NCBI GenBank assembly: GCA_027475525.1
Contig: JAMWFC010000049.1
Location: 6,429,392-6,493,391, forward strand
Source of the DNA: Macrolepiota albuminosa
Taxonomy: Eukaryota > Basidiomycota > Agaricomycetes > Agaricales > Agaricaceae
DNA length: 64,000 bases
Reading direction: 5' to 3'
Positions 20,204 to 31,754 of the stretch are shown here, piece by piece. Position numbers and translations under genes: made by a program. A model generated the notes under the pieces. It saw only the letters and a program-made list of their open reading frames with translations. It did not search any database and was not told where the DNA came from. Numbering within the stretch: position 1 is the stretch's first letter; each line of letters opens with the position of its first letter.

Positions 20204-21662
20204 AGTGCGGCGTCTCGACGTGCTGGATAGAAGTAGTTCTGGATGGCCTGGTCTACCTTAGAAAGAGAATAGAGGCCTCTGATTGCCCGGGGAGCATTGG
20301 GATGCTGTTGATAGAATTCCCGGACTAAGGCAGGGGCATGGACATTCTCTTGTGGCTCCCAGGAGATGTCCTCGATTCTGTAGCCCTTCCACTTGACCTT
20401 GAACTGAAGCTTATTCCTAAAGAGTCGGCTGTCTAGGATCCGTTCCACTTCGTACTCTTCTTGGTTGTTTACCAGAACTGGTGGTGGAGGTGGCTGTGAT
20501 CGTTGACCTGGGATTGGATCCTCTGGAGCTGGAGAAAGCTTCACTACATTGAAGACTGGATGGAGTCGACTCATTCCACTAGGCAGCTTGAGTCGATAGG
20601 TAAGTGGGCCTACTTGCCGTACTATAGGAAAGGGTCCTAGACGATGGTGAGAGAGCTTCTGAGAAGGTCAGATGGTAGCAATGTCAGAGGCATCCAGGTA
20701 GACTCGATTTCCCGGCTTGTACTTGGGGGCTGGAGTTCGTCCACGATCGTAGTAGCGGGCCATGTCATCCTTTGCCTTAGCTAAAGCTGCCTTGGCTTCC
20801 TCCTGGGCTGCCTTCATCCGATCTATGAACTCGTTGACAGCTTCATTCTCTGAAGGTCGTCCACGAGGCTCAAATCCCATCCGAGGATGTCAACCAGTAT
20901 CTAGAAGGAAAGGAGACATCTGGGTGGCAGCGTGTACACGGTTGTTGTACTGGAACTCTGCCTCTGGTAATAGGTCGTCCCAGTCATCCTGTCGCTCATT
21001 GCAGAAGAGCCGAAGATACTGTTCTAGCTCCTGGTTGACATGCTCAGTCTGGCCATCAGATTGGGGGTGGTAGGCTGTGGAAGTGTGGAGTTTGACATGG
21101 AGGAGGCAATACAGTTCTCTAGTAAACTCTGCTACAAACTGAGGTCCACGGTCCGAGACGTAAGCATCTGACAACTCATGGAGCTTCCAGACATGCTTCC
21201 GGTACAGATTGGCAGCGCCCATGGCTGAGCAAGTAGTGTGTGTTGGAATAAAATGAGCACGCTTGCCACAGAGATCCACTACCACCATGATCGCATCATA
21301 TCCATGAGAATCAGGTAACTCAACAATGAAGTCTACCGAGGCCACACTCCAACGCTCAGCTGGGATAGGCAATGGATGAAGTTGTTCCATAGGAGGCTGA
21401 CGACGAGGCTTAGTCCGAAGGCAAAGATCGCAGGTGGAGGTATAAGAGCCAATGTACCGTGACATTTGAGGCCACCAGTAATTCCATGAGACTGGTCTAG
21501 CTCCAGTATCTTCCATCTGCCAGGATGTCCTGCAATTTGAGAGTCATGATGCTGCTCTACAATCTGTCTCCGGAGGTCTGGCAGGTTGGGAACATAAATG
21601 CGTCTCCGAAAGATGAGAAGACCATTCTCCAGAGACCACTCATTGGTGCGGACAGACTTCAC
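20200..21662 (-). pseudogene. Gypsy integrase and chromodomain region
   Basis: Integrase inserts element cDNA into the genome. Visible from right to left: an HHDSQIAGHPG piece of the zinc-binding domain (about 21550), CDLCLRTKPRRQ, the catalytic core with VDFIVELPDSHGYDAIMVVV, SDRGPQFVAEF and HPQSDGQTEHVNQEL (D,D,E residues retained), then YNNRVHAATQMSPF. After a break comes the C-terminal part with MSRLHPVFNVVKLSP and a chromodomain at about 20460-20290 (EEYEVERILDSRLF, VKWKGYRIEDISWEP). Chromodomains of this type direct integration toward modified histones. Frame interruptions near 21500, 20885 and 20650 break the coding region. Confidence 0.93.
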
Positions 21663-21869
21663 TCCAGTTTTCTCTCAAGCATGCAAGGCCATGGCAGCCT
21701 TAGCTACCAGATCTTCTTGAGCGCCCTCCCGGTTACCTCGTCAGATGTCTCAAAGGATGCTCACTTCTTCTCCCTAGCCAACCACACCTTCTAGAGCATG
21801 GATAGCAAATAGTTCTGGCTTTAGAAGTACAATATTGTCATTGTCACTAGCTCCTGAACTATGATCTGC

Positions 21870-23230
21870 TCACCTAGAAAGCGCATCTGGCTTACCCATG
21901 CTCTGTCCAGGTTTGTGATGCAGAGAGAAGTCGAAGTTGGCCAGATACAAGGACCATTGAGCCTGTCGGCGGTTAAGTTTCTTGGCCGTCCGGAAGTACT
22001 CTAAGTTCTTGTGATCAGTCCACACCTCGAATTTATGCCTGGCACCCTCAAGGAAATGTTGCCACTCCTCAAATGACTGAATGATAGCCAGCATCTCCTT
22101 GTCATGGATCTCATAATTTTGCTCCACAGCATTGAGACTCTTGGAGTAGAAAGCCACAGGATGCCACTTACCATCCTCCCTTGACTGTTGAGAGAGAACG
22201 GCCCCAGTAGCAAAATCTGAGCTATCAGCTTCGACACAGAAGGGAGAGTCATCATCTGGAAATATAAGGACAGGCTTTGAAGTGACTGCCTGTTTGAGGG
22301 TGTCAAAGGCTGTCTGCTGTGCTGCGTCCCAGTGCCAAGGAGTGTCCTTAGTGGTGAGATCAAAGAGGGGCTGGGCATGGTGTGAGAAATCCTGAATAAC
22401 CTCTGGTAGAAGTTGGTGAAACCCAGAAAGGCCTGAACCTCCTTCTTGTTCTTAGGCTCTGGCCACTCCGCTACACCAGCCACCTTGACTGGGTCCATCT
22501 CAGCCATTCCATGAGAGATGATCAGTCCAAGATATTCAACCTTAGTCTGCTCAAACTCGCACTTCTCTGGCTTAAAATAGAGCTGGTGCTGGTGAAGACG
22601 TTCCAGTACAATGCGCGTAATCCGACGATGCTCCTTTAGAGTCTTGGTATAGATGAGAATATTGTCAAGGTATACGCACACAACACCTTCTGCTATGAGG
22701 TCTTGGAAAATGTCATTCATCATGGTCTGGAAGGTGGCAGGGCTATTAGTGAGGCCAAAGAACATTACCAGAGGTTCAAAGAGTCCACAATTTGTTCAGA
22801 ATGCTCCCTTCCACTCATCTCCTTCTTTGATGCGCACATTGTTGTAGCCCCAGCGGACATCCAACTTGGTAAAGTAGCGTGCACCTTGGAGGTTGTTGAC
22901 AAGCTCTGAAATGAGTGGTAAGGGGTAGCAATTCTTCACAGTCATCGCATTCAAGACTCGATAGTCCTGAACCAGACGTAGAGATCCATCCTTCTTCTTA
23001 ATGAAGAAGACTGGAGAGGCCATCAGAGACTTTGAGGGACGGATGCGACCAGAGTCTAAATTCTCCTGCAAAAAGGCATCAAGCTCATCCTGTTCTCTGG
23101 GAGAGAGTGGGTAGACCTTGCAGCTAGAGGGCTCAGCATTGGGCGTAAGCTCAATTGCATGGTCCCACTGCTTATGCTCTGGCAGGGAGTCAAATGATGC
23201 CTTAGAGAAAACATCCTCAAAGTCTTGCAA
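21870..23230 (-). pseudogene. Gypsy reverse transcriptase and RNase H region
   Basis: RT begins with the LSPREQDELDAFLQENL stretch near 23120 and SPVFFIKKKDGSLRLVQDYR near 23000, then LDVRWGYNNVRIKEGDEWK. A TGA at 22798-22796 falls where related elements have an arginine before TNCGLFEPLVMFFGLTN. The catalytic box reads YLDNILIYT (about 22675-22650) instead of YLDD. After a frame shift near 22385 RNase H continues with FYSKSLNAVEQNYEIHDKEM, VWTDHKNLEYF and GKPDALSR (22170-21870). The combined damage makes it inactive, although the D-to-N change may be a variant inherited from a parent lineage. Confidence 0.93.
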
Positions 23231-23296
23231 GTAATGAGGAACTGCATCTCGGAACGACTTAGGAGCAGAGTTGGCAGCAAATGCCTGAGCTAGCTG

Positions 23297-24269
23297 CTAG
23301 GAGGTAGTTTGGCTAGCTCTAATCTCTGCTACAGTTGGTGGAGGTCGTAACGTAGTTGCATAAATCCTATCACCTGTCTTGATAGCCTCATCTGGAGACT
23401 CTGGGTTGGGAGCGCACCCAAATTTACCCTTGCATCCATCTTCCATCTGGGCTTCACTCACTACACCTCGAACATCCTCATAGAGGGCCTCTCTATAAGG
23501 GAACGCCAAGGGAGGAGGATCCAGTAGGTCGAGGTCTGCAAAGGGGAGGGAGGTGTCCAACTCGCAAGCCCAGATAGCAGCACGCTCACGGACAGACTCT
23601 CTGCGCTCCTCTCTAACTTCCTTGGCACATGTGGAACACCGTCGAAGGCAGCGACTCATGCTCACCTTACCCTTGGCCCAGTCAATCTTAGGATTGTGAT
23701 CACGCAGCCAGGAGAACCCAAGTATCATGTCCTGCTTTCCTAGGCTGGTAACCGCAAAGACTGCACGCTCTGAATGAGTCGAATAACGGAGGACTAAATC
23801 CACCACTGAGCAGATGGATCTAGCTTCATTGAGCATACCATCAATGTTATAGACCAGAATAGGGTGAGAGAGAGGTTGGGTAGTGAGTGAGCTGGTGTTG
23901 TTCCACATAATTGGTGTCCAGGAAAAGTCCAGTAGCACCACTGTCCAAGAGAGCTATGATACTTTGAGTCTGCTGAGTATCAGTTGTCTCAATTTCCACA
24001 TTCAGATGCAAAGAGTTGAGAGAGGGGGTGGAGGCAACAACATAGCAACAAGGAAGACATTGTTCCCAAGCTAGGACACATGGTTGTTGGATGGGAGAAG
24101 GAGGAGAGGAGGTCTTAGCTGAGGCTTGGACCAAGAGGGTATTTTGTACATCAGAGGGGGTGCTTACAGTTTTAGTCAGAGAATTAGGAACAGGGAGCGA
24201 TACATTAGAAGACTCTACTGATTGACATGTAAACTGATTAGCACCAGGCAGCGGAGGCATACAACTCAT
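23297..24269 (-). pseudogene. Gypsy protease region
   Basis: Contains the retroviral-type aspartic protease motif IALLDSGATGLFLDTNYV (about 23960-23910) and, in the next frame, LVLRYSTHSERAVFAVTSLG and MILGFSWLRDHNPKIDWAKG, the flap and C-terminal dimer region common in basidiomycete gypsy elements. A frame change near 23890 splits the domain. Confidence 0.88.
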
Positions 24270-24409
24270 CTGTCGCTCTATTGAAAACCCTCCCCTGCAG
24301 AACCAAATGACACATCCGATGGTTCTGCTACAGCTTCCACAGGACCCAAGGACTCCTCCAAAGGTTCTGCTTCAGTCTGTACATCTGGGGAGGGGTTTCC
24401 TCAAACGTC

Positions 24410-25501
24410 TCAGGCAGCAAGGAGCTGGAGAAGGAGCTCCTCCTGCTCTAAAGCTGAGAGATAGCGCACCTCTAACCCCTGGGAACAATACCAAGCAAAG
24501 TGACCAGGCTTTCCGCAGCAATAGCAGAGGAGAGGAAGGGAGGAACGTTGACGAGAGGCATCAACATCCATAGGTACTCCAAAAGAAAGAGGACGTGCTG
24601 CCGGTACCTGAGCTGGGGGTGGAGCGCGAAATGGAAGGGAGGGCTGGATGGAATGACAAGCAGAAAACAATGCCTGTGAGGTGGAGCGAGGGGCAGTTCC
24701 ACGGTGGAGCTCACGTCGTAACTCCATGAGCTGCCACTGATCACGTCCCTCAGCCATGCTGTCGATCTGGTCCATGAGAGAGGGAAGGAGGCCATCTCGG
24801 AAGGTGAGACAGAGCTGAAGACCATCTGGATAACAGGCCTGTTCAGCAAGAGCTCTGAAGGAGTCGATGTACTCATCTAGGGTCCGCTTCCCCTGCCCAT
24901 ATCAATGAGGATCTCGGAGAGTGAGGGCTGCCACCTTAGCAGGGTCCAAGGGGAAGAACTCTGTCCGAAACTCCTTCTCAAACTGATCCCAACTTCCAAA
25001 ACTCTCTACTCCTCCAGGGCGTCGAAAGACTCGTAGCGCGTATGTCGAAGCTCACCCAGACTTCATGTAAGAAAGAACCCAAGCGATCTTGAGAGCATCA
25101 GAGGGAAAAGCCTCACCACTGAGCTGAATATAGGTGATGCAGGACTGCAGGAAACGCTCGCCTATCGCTCGGTCACCATTGAATGCGTCTGGGAGTGCTG
25201 GGCGAGGAAGATTGGCATGAACTGGAGGGGAGGCCCCAAAGCGAGGGACTGGGGGTGTGCCAGCCCTAACTGGAGGTGCCTGGAGAGGGGCAGGAGCGAG
25301 AGGGAGGCGCTCTAAGAGGGCCTGAAGGGAATGGGAGATGGTGTCTGTGGCCTGATGTAATCCAGCAAGTTCGGTGGTGTGGAGGGTGAGGGAAGCTTGA
25401 GTAGTCTGCACCTGAGTCTCCAGAGCAAGCAAGCAACCCCAGGCATCATCCTGAGGGGCAGAAGCATCCAGGGGAGTGTCTGAGGGGGCTGGTTGGGTCA
25501 T
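24410..25501 (-). pseudogene. Gypsy Gag region
   Basis: Starts MTQPAPSDTPLDASAPQDDA at 25501, then a proline-rich stretch and LPDAFNGDRAIGERFLQSC, typical of retrotransposon Gag. The frame is lost near 25052 and again around 24900. A CCHC zinc knuckle, CYCCGKPGHFAWYC, lies near 24520-24480. Gag would form the particle that packages element RNA. Confidence 0.9.
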
Positions 25502-25614
25502 AGAAGCAACAGAGGGGCAGGGAGTAATCCAGTGGAGGAGGGACCTAAAGGGGCAAGAGAGGGCTCAAGCAGGCTAAAGGGGCTCCCAGACCGAAATATA
25601 GAGACTTGTTCTGC

Positions 25615-25696
25615 TGTAAGGGCAACCTCTAGAGGCTGTGGCTCAGTCACACAGCTGGCAGAGGAAGATCCAAAGTGTATTAGAATATATACTGAC
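25615..25696 (-). repeat. Truncated gypsy 5' LTR (82 bp)
   Basis: Matches the start of the 3' LTR (TGTAAGGGC through atatactgac), then switches abruptly to unrelated sequence. Loss of the promoter-bearing remainder would silence the element. Confidence 0.9.
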
Positions 25697-26166
25697 TCTT
25701 CATCATTGAGTCCCTTTGAACAATAATGCAAGTATCTAAACCATGGATGTCTGTCAATTCAGAAGCAGTCAGATCTGTAGCAACAAATCACCTCTTGAAC
25801 TTTCACTAATCACATTGCATAACCCTAAAGATTGAACATCCACTGAACTAACCAAAGATGAGTTCGGAGACAAGATAAAGACCTCTCAAGAGCTGATGCC
25901 TTTTTTCATTCAATTGTACTGCTATATGGTCTATATATACTTTCTTACAATTTAGTTATAGTATATCACATAAACACTGCACAAAGATTACTTGGATGAT
26001 TATCAACTGAAATTCCATTAAGCCAAGTAGTATAAATCTCCAGAGTCTTCCATCTTGTATCAAACTGCTGCTCTGCTTGTTTTTTTAAATGTGGTGAATA
26101 ATAGACACCAAAGGCAAAAAATGCTAAAAGATCTTTTCTAAGATCTTTTCTGTTGACATTATATTC
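25697..26166. other. AT-rich sequence, no gene
   Basis: No open frame or repeat of note. A short direct repeat (aagatcttttct) occurs near 26130-26150. Confidence 0.4.
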
Positions 26167-29100
26167 TTAATTTTGTGGCAACATATCTCTATGCAGCATT
26201 TTGCAATTGAGTTGTTGTTGCCAAGCTTGAAATAATGCAATGTTGACATTTGGCAACTCTTGATCCATTGTAGTGTAGTGGAGAATTAAATATTTTGCTG
26301 ATTCTTTGTCATGCAAGTTGCAGTAAGCACATGAGCTTGTATACATTGCCAAGGCTTCTTCAAATTGTTGAATGTATACTGTATTGTTGTGAGATTGTGA
26401 AATGCAGCTCTTTTTAGCTACAGTTATTTGTCCTTGAAATGTAGTGTGAAGCAACTTGCATTTTGCTATTGGCCTGTTAAAATACAGTCAAATACTATTC
26501 AACACTTGAAGCTATTGATTACGAACTGTTTTGGTTGAATCATTGTAGTGTGGTGTAATATAGGTGAAACCAATAGTCCATAATGAGAACTTGATGGCTC
26601 TGGTTCAGATATATATTCTAATTCATCATCAGATGATGTTGCTTCAAGTTCATTCACTAAAGTGTCTAGCATTGAAAAAGTTATTACTAGAGACATTAAA
26701 TGTTAATATTATCAACTCACTTGAATCAAGAGGTGCTTTTTGAGAGTCTATTACTGTCTAAATCTTGGTCTGTATTTGCTTATCTATAAAGCCAGATTAG
26801 TATTATAACATTGACAAGTTAAAAATATGCACCTAGCTGGCTACATGCCTTTTGAATAGATTGATCTAGCAGTGCCTGAACTTTTAGTTCTAAAGTCTCT
26901 GTCAGCATTAATGTGTCATGCAATGTCTGATACTATTAGCTTACCAAGTTCTTCAGAAACTTGTTTTATTGATTGTTGAATAATTAGTTAAATTGCATTT
27001 GTAACAGCCTGTACTAGATCTTGTGTACTTGATTGCTGATAATGAATTTGCTTGCTTTGAACAAGTTGATCAAAGTGAATACTGTGACATTCATGATAGG
27101 AAAGCCTCAAACTACCAGGAACTGCATAAGAAATGACTTGCCATTCTGTGCTTGCATCCAAATATAGTGGCAAGATATCTTCAGCTACTCCAGATAATAC
27201 ATCAGCACTGAGACCATATATTCAATTCTTGGTGTGCCAACTATGAGTAGCCTGTTGAGCTGTAATGGTATCCTGTTTATCTTCTTGTATCAAGTCCTCC
27301 AAACTTGAACACAGTTTGTGCTGAAAGGCAATAGACACCTGTCTCTAATCTTTTAGCCCAAGTTTGATGCCTAGTGTTTTTTCTATATATTCTTGCATGA
27401 TTCTTGTTACTTCAGTTGATGTAAAAAGCTTGCCATTATTGATAAACAAATGATCTTGATATATCAAAGTGGTCTCATGACAAACATATGCAGCCAATTG
27501 AGCAAATGGTTGAGCAAGAGTAAGATTTTCAATGATGAGATCTGAAGTGACTACATCAAAGGCATGAGGGATAAGCTTGTCAGATCCTGTGAGAGTGCTC
27601 CCCTTGGTGATAGGTAACAAGCATGGCCAAGTATTTGCCAAATGCTACACAGTTGCGATGTGTCGAGATGGAAATAAATATTTGAAAAAGTCATTGCTGT
27701 CAATTCTGTGCCTCAAGCAGAAGCCCCACCAAGCATCTGGCCTCTGATCAGAAGCAATCCTTCAAACTGTGCATAGAAAGATAGCTATGACTAGAGAGCA
27801 ACCTTATTCCAAACCACTTGTCCATCTTTGCTTTGTCATGCTATAAATCTTTTGTACAATATTGGATCCTCAAGAATTGCCAGAGTTAGATTGTCTCTCA
27901 TCACTGAGAAAAGAGTAGCCAACCATGGTGTTGGTGAGATCATCTGCAATAGTTAAGTATGTGCAATGGAGCTTCAAGCCACACAACACATCCTCTTCCT
28001 ATCTTTTAATCAGGTCCTGTTCCAACTCCACAAAGACTTTTTTGACATCTTTGAAAGCAATGTGGTTCCCTTCAAAAAGCTTGGTTTGAAAGTATTGGCA
28101 GTCAATCTACCAAACTTGAGGCAAATACATTGTAGATTGTGCAATGGCTGTTGTATGGTGCTGGAGAGAGCACAGGGCATTAAAGGTAGAGTCATACTTT
28201 TCAGTGATACATGGAACCAGTGCTTCCATCTCTGATTAGTATGTGGTTCTATTCAGTCTGACTTTGCAATTCATGTGCATTGTGCATATAGTATTTGAAG
28301 CATGCAATTGGTCCTGTTGTATGCTTGAGATGTTTGAATCATCTATTATTTTCTAGCATCATCAATGCCAAGCAGACTATGGTGGGATTAGGAAATGGTT
28401 GAGACCTGGTACTGGTCCATGTATGTATCCACAATGCCATCAAGAGTCCCAGTACATACATAGATAGTGCAGTAGAATCTGGTGTCACCAGAGCAGCCTT
28501 GAAACTAATCAAGCAGTGTGCTATGCTGAATGGAAGATTAAATTGAATACATGTTTGCTGGCACAGAAGCATTGCAAGAAGATGGACAATGGGGCTAGTA
28601 TATTCCTTTATGCACACAGAATGATCTTGATATTGATGAAATGGTTGATTGGTAATACCTCTGTAAATAGTTAATCAGATTCTCAATGTGGTGCTACATT
28701 ACTCACATTTTGATAGGATCTGAAGTATTTAATCGTTGCAATACTAGCTCTGACACCAGCTCAAATATGTCTTCAGATCCTAAAAACAAGCAATGAACAG
28801 CTGGTACTAGAGCAGGAAATTCATTGTTCTTCAAGAGAGCAACAATAGCTTGTAAGTCTTGAATAGGCTTGTCTTTGATCAAATCTAGCCATTAATTTGA
28901 TTTTAACCAAGGGCTAATGAGATGAGGATCGAGTCTGTAGCCAATAAATAGAGCATGCATAGACTTTTTCATCATGTCCAGAATAGCTTGAGCATTGGAT
29001 ACTTGTGGCAGCTCCTGTGGAATAACAGAAAAGAATGAATGTTGTCCACTCTTATTCAATTGCTGAGCATGAATTGAATTCCAAGTCCTTGGCAGAGAAA

Positions 29101-29170
29101 TACTTTTGTGTGCAGTATAGTGGTGTGTAGTCATTGAAGACTGGGCAAGATAGATTTTGGAACAATGATT
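26167..29170 (-). pseudogene. Large decayed protein resembling telomere-linked OrsD/helicase-type family
   Basis: A series of minus-strand frames reads as one protein broken by stops and shifts. Pieces in order: NSIHAQQLNKSGQHSFFSVI and MMKKSMHALFIGYRLDPHL (about 29070-28930); ALVTPDSTALSMYVLGLLMA and LWIHTWTSTRSQPFPNPTI (about 28490-28370); LIPHAFDVVTSDLIIENLTL and RIMQEYIEKTLGIKLGLKDW (about 27580-27340); and AEDILPLYLDASTEW (about 27185-27140). The layout resembles large basidiomycete proteins found next to chromosome ends that carry OrsD-like and recombinase-like parts and sometimes RecQ helicases. I see no helicase motifs here. The family call is from memory of style, so it is tentative; that it was one coding region is firmer. 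Confidence 0.45.
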
Positions 29171-29470
29171 GCATTATAGAGCAGTGTGCAAAGTGAGTCC
29201 TTGAAATGCAGGCCTCAAAGTCTGATCCAAGGCTGGAAGTTATTCAGGAATAGCCAAGTCTTTGATGTCTTGCTGAATAAGCTAACAATTGAGTATGATT
29301 CCACTGTTTTTATGCTTGTTCTTGAAATACATAACAACATGACCAGGCACAATTGCAATAGCACAGAGCAAACATACAAGTCCAAGCAATGCTGTATTGT
29401 ATGCAAAGCCTAGCTTTTGCAAGTATGGTGGCTGAACCAGTTGTATTGTCTGTGTAATATAGAGTCAATT

Positions 29471-30151
29471 TGTCACGACCCCTCCTCTTCGGATCCACCC
29501 CGGGACACTCCCAGAACACCATCCGGGATCCTTCCTCTGACTCCACAGAACACGTCCCGCCATCAGCCGCCATCAGCCCCGATCAATAATTGGATCACGT
29601 GACTTGCTTTTGGCCATCACGCATCACGCATCACAGCTCCCTCCATGCCAATTGATCGCATGCCCCACACACGTGATCCAAGTATACAGTCCCTGCCCGC
29701 TACTCAATGACTCCCGGAACCCATCCCAGACACCCCAGAACCCCGAGATCTGGTCCCGTAGTACTTATAGCATAGTTTCCCGTTGTATTCGCTAGTCTTG
29801 ATATTAACTTAAATTGTTGCGTGCCCTTTGCTTGACTGGTACACCCTGACTAGCATGCTTTGACTGGCACACTTGAATAATCGTGTGCTCTAAGTTTGGT
29901 ACGCACTTCGCGACTTATAGTTTATTAATCTGGTCTCGTCTTAGAACCCCCGGTTCATGACTCAACCCCCATCCAACCCTCAGCTACTTAAAATCCAAAA
30001 CCCCCGGACCAAGCCCCCTCTCCTGGGACTACCCCTGTCTGCGTCTTGAACTCCGGAGTCCTAGCCTCAGACACCCAAGTATCTGTAGATCAAGTCCGCA
30101 TTGTAAGGGCGTTGCTTTCCTGAAAAGCCCCTGACTCAGCGGAACCTGACA
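29471..30151. mobile_element. Solo LTR, gypsy type (681 bp)
   Basis: GC-richer island inside AT-rich sequence. Starts TGTCACGACCCC and ends GGAACCTGACA, giving inverted TGTCA/TGACA ends. A perfect 5-bp target duplication, CAATT, lies at 29466-29470 and 30152-30156. No coding sequence. The TGTCACGACC start is common among fungal gypsy LTRs; the internal part was lost by recombination. Confidence 0.93.
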
Positions 30152-30450
30152 CAATTGCAGATGGAATTAAATTAATTCTTACTGTATTCTCAGTGTCATC
30201 CTATGTCTAATGTAGCAGTCAATTGCAGATACTATTAGATTGATTCTTACTGTATTCTCAGTGTCTATGTTGATCACATCAGAAAGAATCTGTGTCTTTT
30301 TGCGAATCTGTGCCTTTTCAAGTGTTATCACAGGATTCTATGTCTAATATAGCAATCAATTGTGGATACCATTAGATTAATTCTTACTGTATTCTCATCC
30401 TAATATAGCAGTTAATTGCAGATCCCATTAGATTGATTCTCATACCTCTC
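30152..30450. repeat. Four irregular copies of a short direct repeat
   Basis: A phrase like gcagtcaattgcagata followed by ttagattgattcttactgta recurs starting near 30152, 30219, 30356 and 30412, with spacers of different length. The solo LTR inserted next to the first copy. Confidence 0.85.
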
Positions 30451-30840
30451 CTTGCCATTGACATTCTGAATCAGAAACATGCTTTCTGAAATTGTGGCTA
30501 GAAGTAAAAGAGTGTCCATTAGGAAATTCAGAGCAGATGTACAAAAAGTTGTTTGTGCTTGATTGTCTTTTGAGTGTGATTGTCTGATCTTGATACATGA
30601 CTTAAATGAATGGTACACATGTTCATGAATGTGCATCGTGTGCATTTTTAGTCTGTGTATATAAGGCTGCAGTGAATTTCTTGTTGCAGTGAGTGCAGGT
30701 TGTAGACATGGTCATGTGATCTGGGAAAGCTGAAGATGGTAGAAAACTGGAAGCATTATATATCTAGAGGGTGCCACAACATGCACAAACACCAGCAACC
30801 CAACTAGTAACCAGACTTAATAGGCTAAGCCAGCGTCTCA
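30451..30840. other. No recognisable gene
   Basis: A 77-codon minus-strand frame (30412-30645) has no recognisable motif. The last about 40 bp (from about 30820) begin homology with the inverted copy ending near 48660. Confidence 0.4.
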
Positions 30841-31245
30841 GTAAGTATGTGTTATAATGATAAACGATACCACATTTGATGAACTCGATACATTCCCGGC
30901 AGAAAACAAGGAGCCGCCTGCAAAGATGACGAAGCTTACGATTGTGGATAAGAGCGAGGATGATTTTGCACCGTTGCAGCATGCCTTAAGAATAATTTCG
31001 ATTTGCAAGTCAACCGACTTCAGTCACGCTTGGGTCACATTTCAAAATATATGCTACATTCACCCCGTCCCTCCTTTCTGTATCATTCCATCTGTACGAT
31101 TCGATTGCTGTTGTCGAGTGCTGGGCTTGTGAGCCTGGGAGGGGACGTGAGCTCCCTGATACCTAATGTACATCTGTAATTGATTTACTGTATGTTATTT
31201 CATAAACTCTCGCAGATAAAATATCTTGTAGATAGGACTATGCAC
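30841..31245 (+). pseudogene. UBP14/USP5-like deubiquitinase fragment, copy 1
   Basis: The plus strand reads MTKLTIVDKSEDD near 30925-30965 and, after an interruption, an AVVECWACEPGRGRELPDT stretch near 31095-31160 followed by a stop. This fits the segment before and at the start of the zinc-finger ubiquitin-binding domain of Ubp14-type peptidases, which disassemble free ubiquitin chains. The same segment occurs inverted at 48370-48660. Copy 1 holds about 127 extra bases (30965-31091) that shift the frame. Only about 60 codons of a protein normally near 800 residues are present, so this is a fragment. The homology call is moderate; the duplication is certain. Confidence 0.5.
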
Positions 31246-31263
31246 AGTCTAGTGCAATAAACA

Positions 31264-31286
31264 TATTTATTTATTTATTTATTTAG
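31264..31286 (+). repeat. TTTA simple repeat
   Basis: About five consecutive TTTA units. Confidence 0.9.
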
Positions 31287-31348
31287 TAGCATGGAGAAAC
31301 TGATTACTTTAAGCACAGCCATAAGCTCTCTGGCACTCACAATCAGAG
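31286..31348 (+). repeat. Dispersed repeat, undisrupted paralogue of the copia target site
   Basis: Reads agcatggagaaactgattac, then agcacagccataagct and ctggcactcacaatca. The same phrases flank the copia element: agcatggggaacttgatcac...agcacagccaca at 6599-6648 and agctgtctggcactcacaat from 12029. This copy shows the site without the insertion. Confidence 0.85.
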
Positions 31349-31375
31349 TGCCTATACTGAAATCAACACACAGTC

Positions 31376-31690
31376 ATCACGCATGCTCAGCTTTCAAGGC
31401 CATGCCCACACGTCACTGATAGGCGTGGTCAGTAGCCCCTCTGTGGAAGTTAGCATCGTGGTATTCACCCGGTCGGTCCGTTTAGGAACCTGGTTCTTCC
31501 ACTGCCATATTTTCTGGCACATGCAAGCAGGACTTGCGACTGTGATGGCCTCTGATGTTAACGATGGTACCGACCGTGCAGATATTCACTCCAACGCTGT
31601 CTGGGAAGCAGATTCGGTCCGGGGAAGGTGTAATTCCCCCATAGAATGCGAGATTAGTTCTGGTTCAACATTGGTTGAATAATGTTCCCG
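31376..31690 (+). pseudogene. C-terminal fragment of a multicopper oxidase
   Basis: The plus strand encodes FQGHAHTSLIGVVSS followed by GTWFFHCHIFWHMQAGLATV, the third and fourth copper-binding regions of laccase/ferroxidase-type multicopper oxidases (HCHxxWH with the type-1 Cys). About 60-80 codons remain of a normal 500-600. The leucine ten residues after the Cys is the usual axial position. The first two copper motifs are absent upstream. It is a distinct sequence from the complete laccase at 51213-53533. It ends at a stop near 31680, just before the URB1 remains. Confidence 0.8.
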
Positions 31691-31754
31691 GAGCGCATGA
31701 TTTGTTTAGCTTATGGGACAGTATAACACAAGTAAGTATCATTGCGGTAGTCTA

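Larger units (their letters stand above)
19889..25696 (-). mobile_element. Chromodomain Ty3/gypsy retrotransposon, degenerate
   Basis: The minus strand carries gag, protease, RT, RNase H, integrase and chromodomain in gypsy order, flanked by a 300-bp 3' LTR at 19889-20188 and an 82-bp remnant of the 5' LTR at 25615-25696. Stops and frame changes interrupt pol in several places, for example a TGA at 22798-22796 where the family has arginine and frame shifts near 22385 and 21500. The missing 5' LTR and the pol damage mean it cannot move by itself. Confidence 0.95.
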
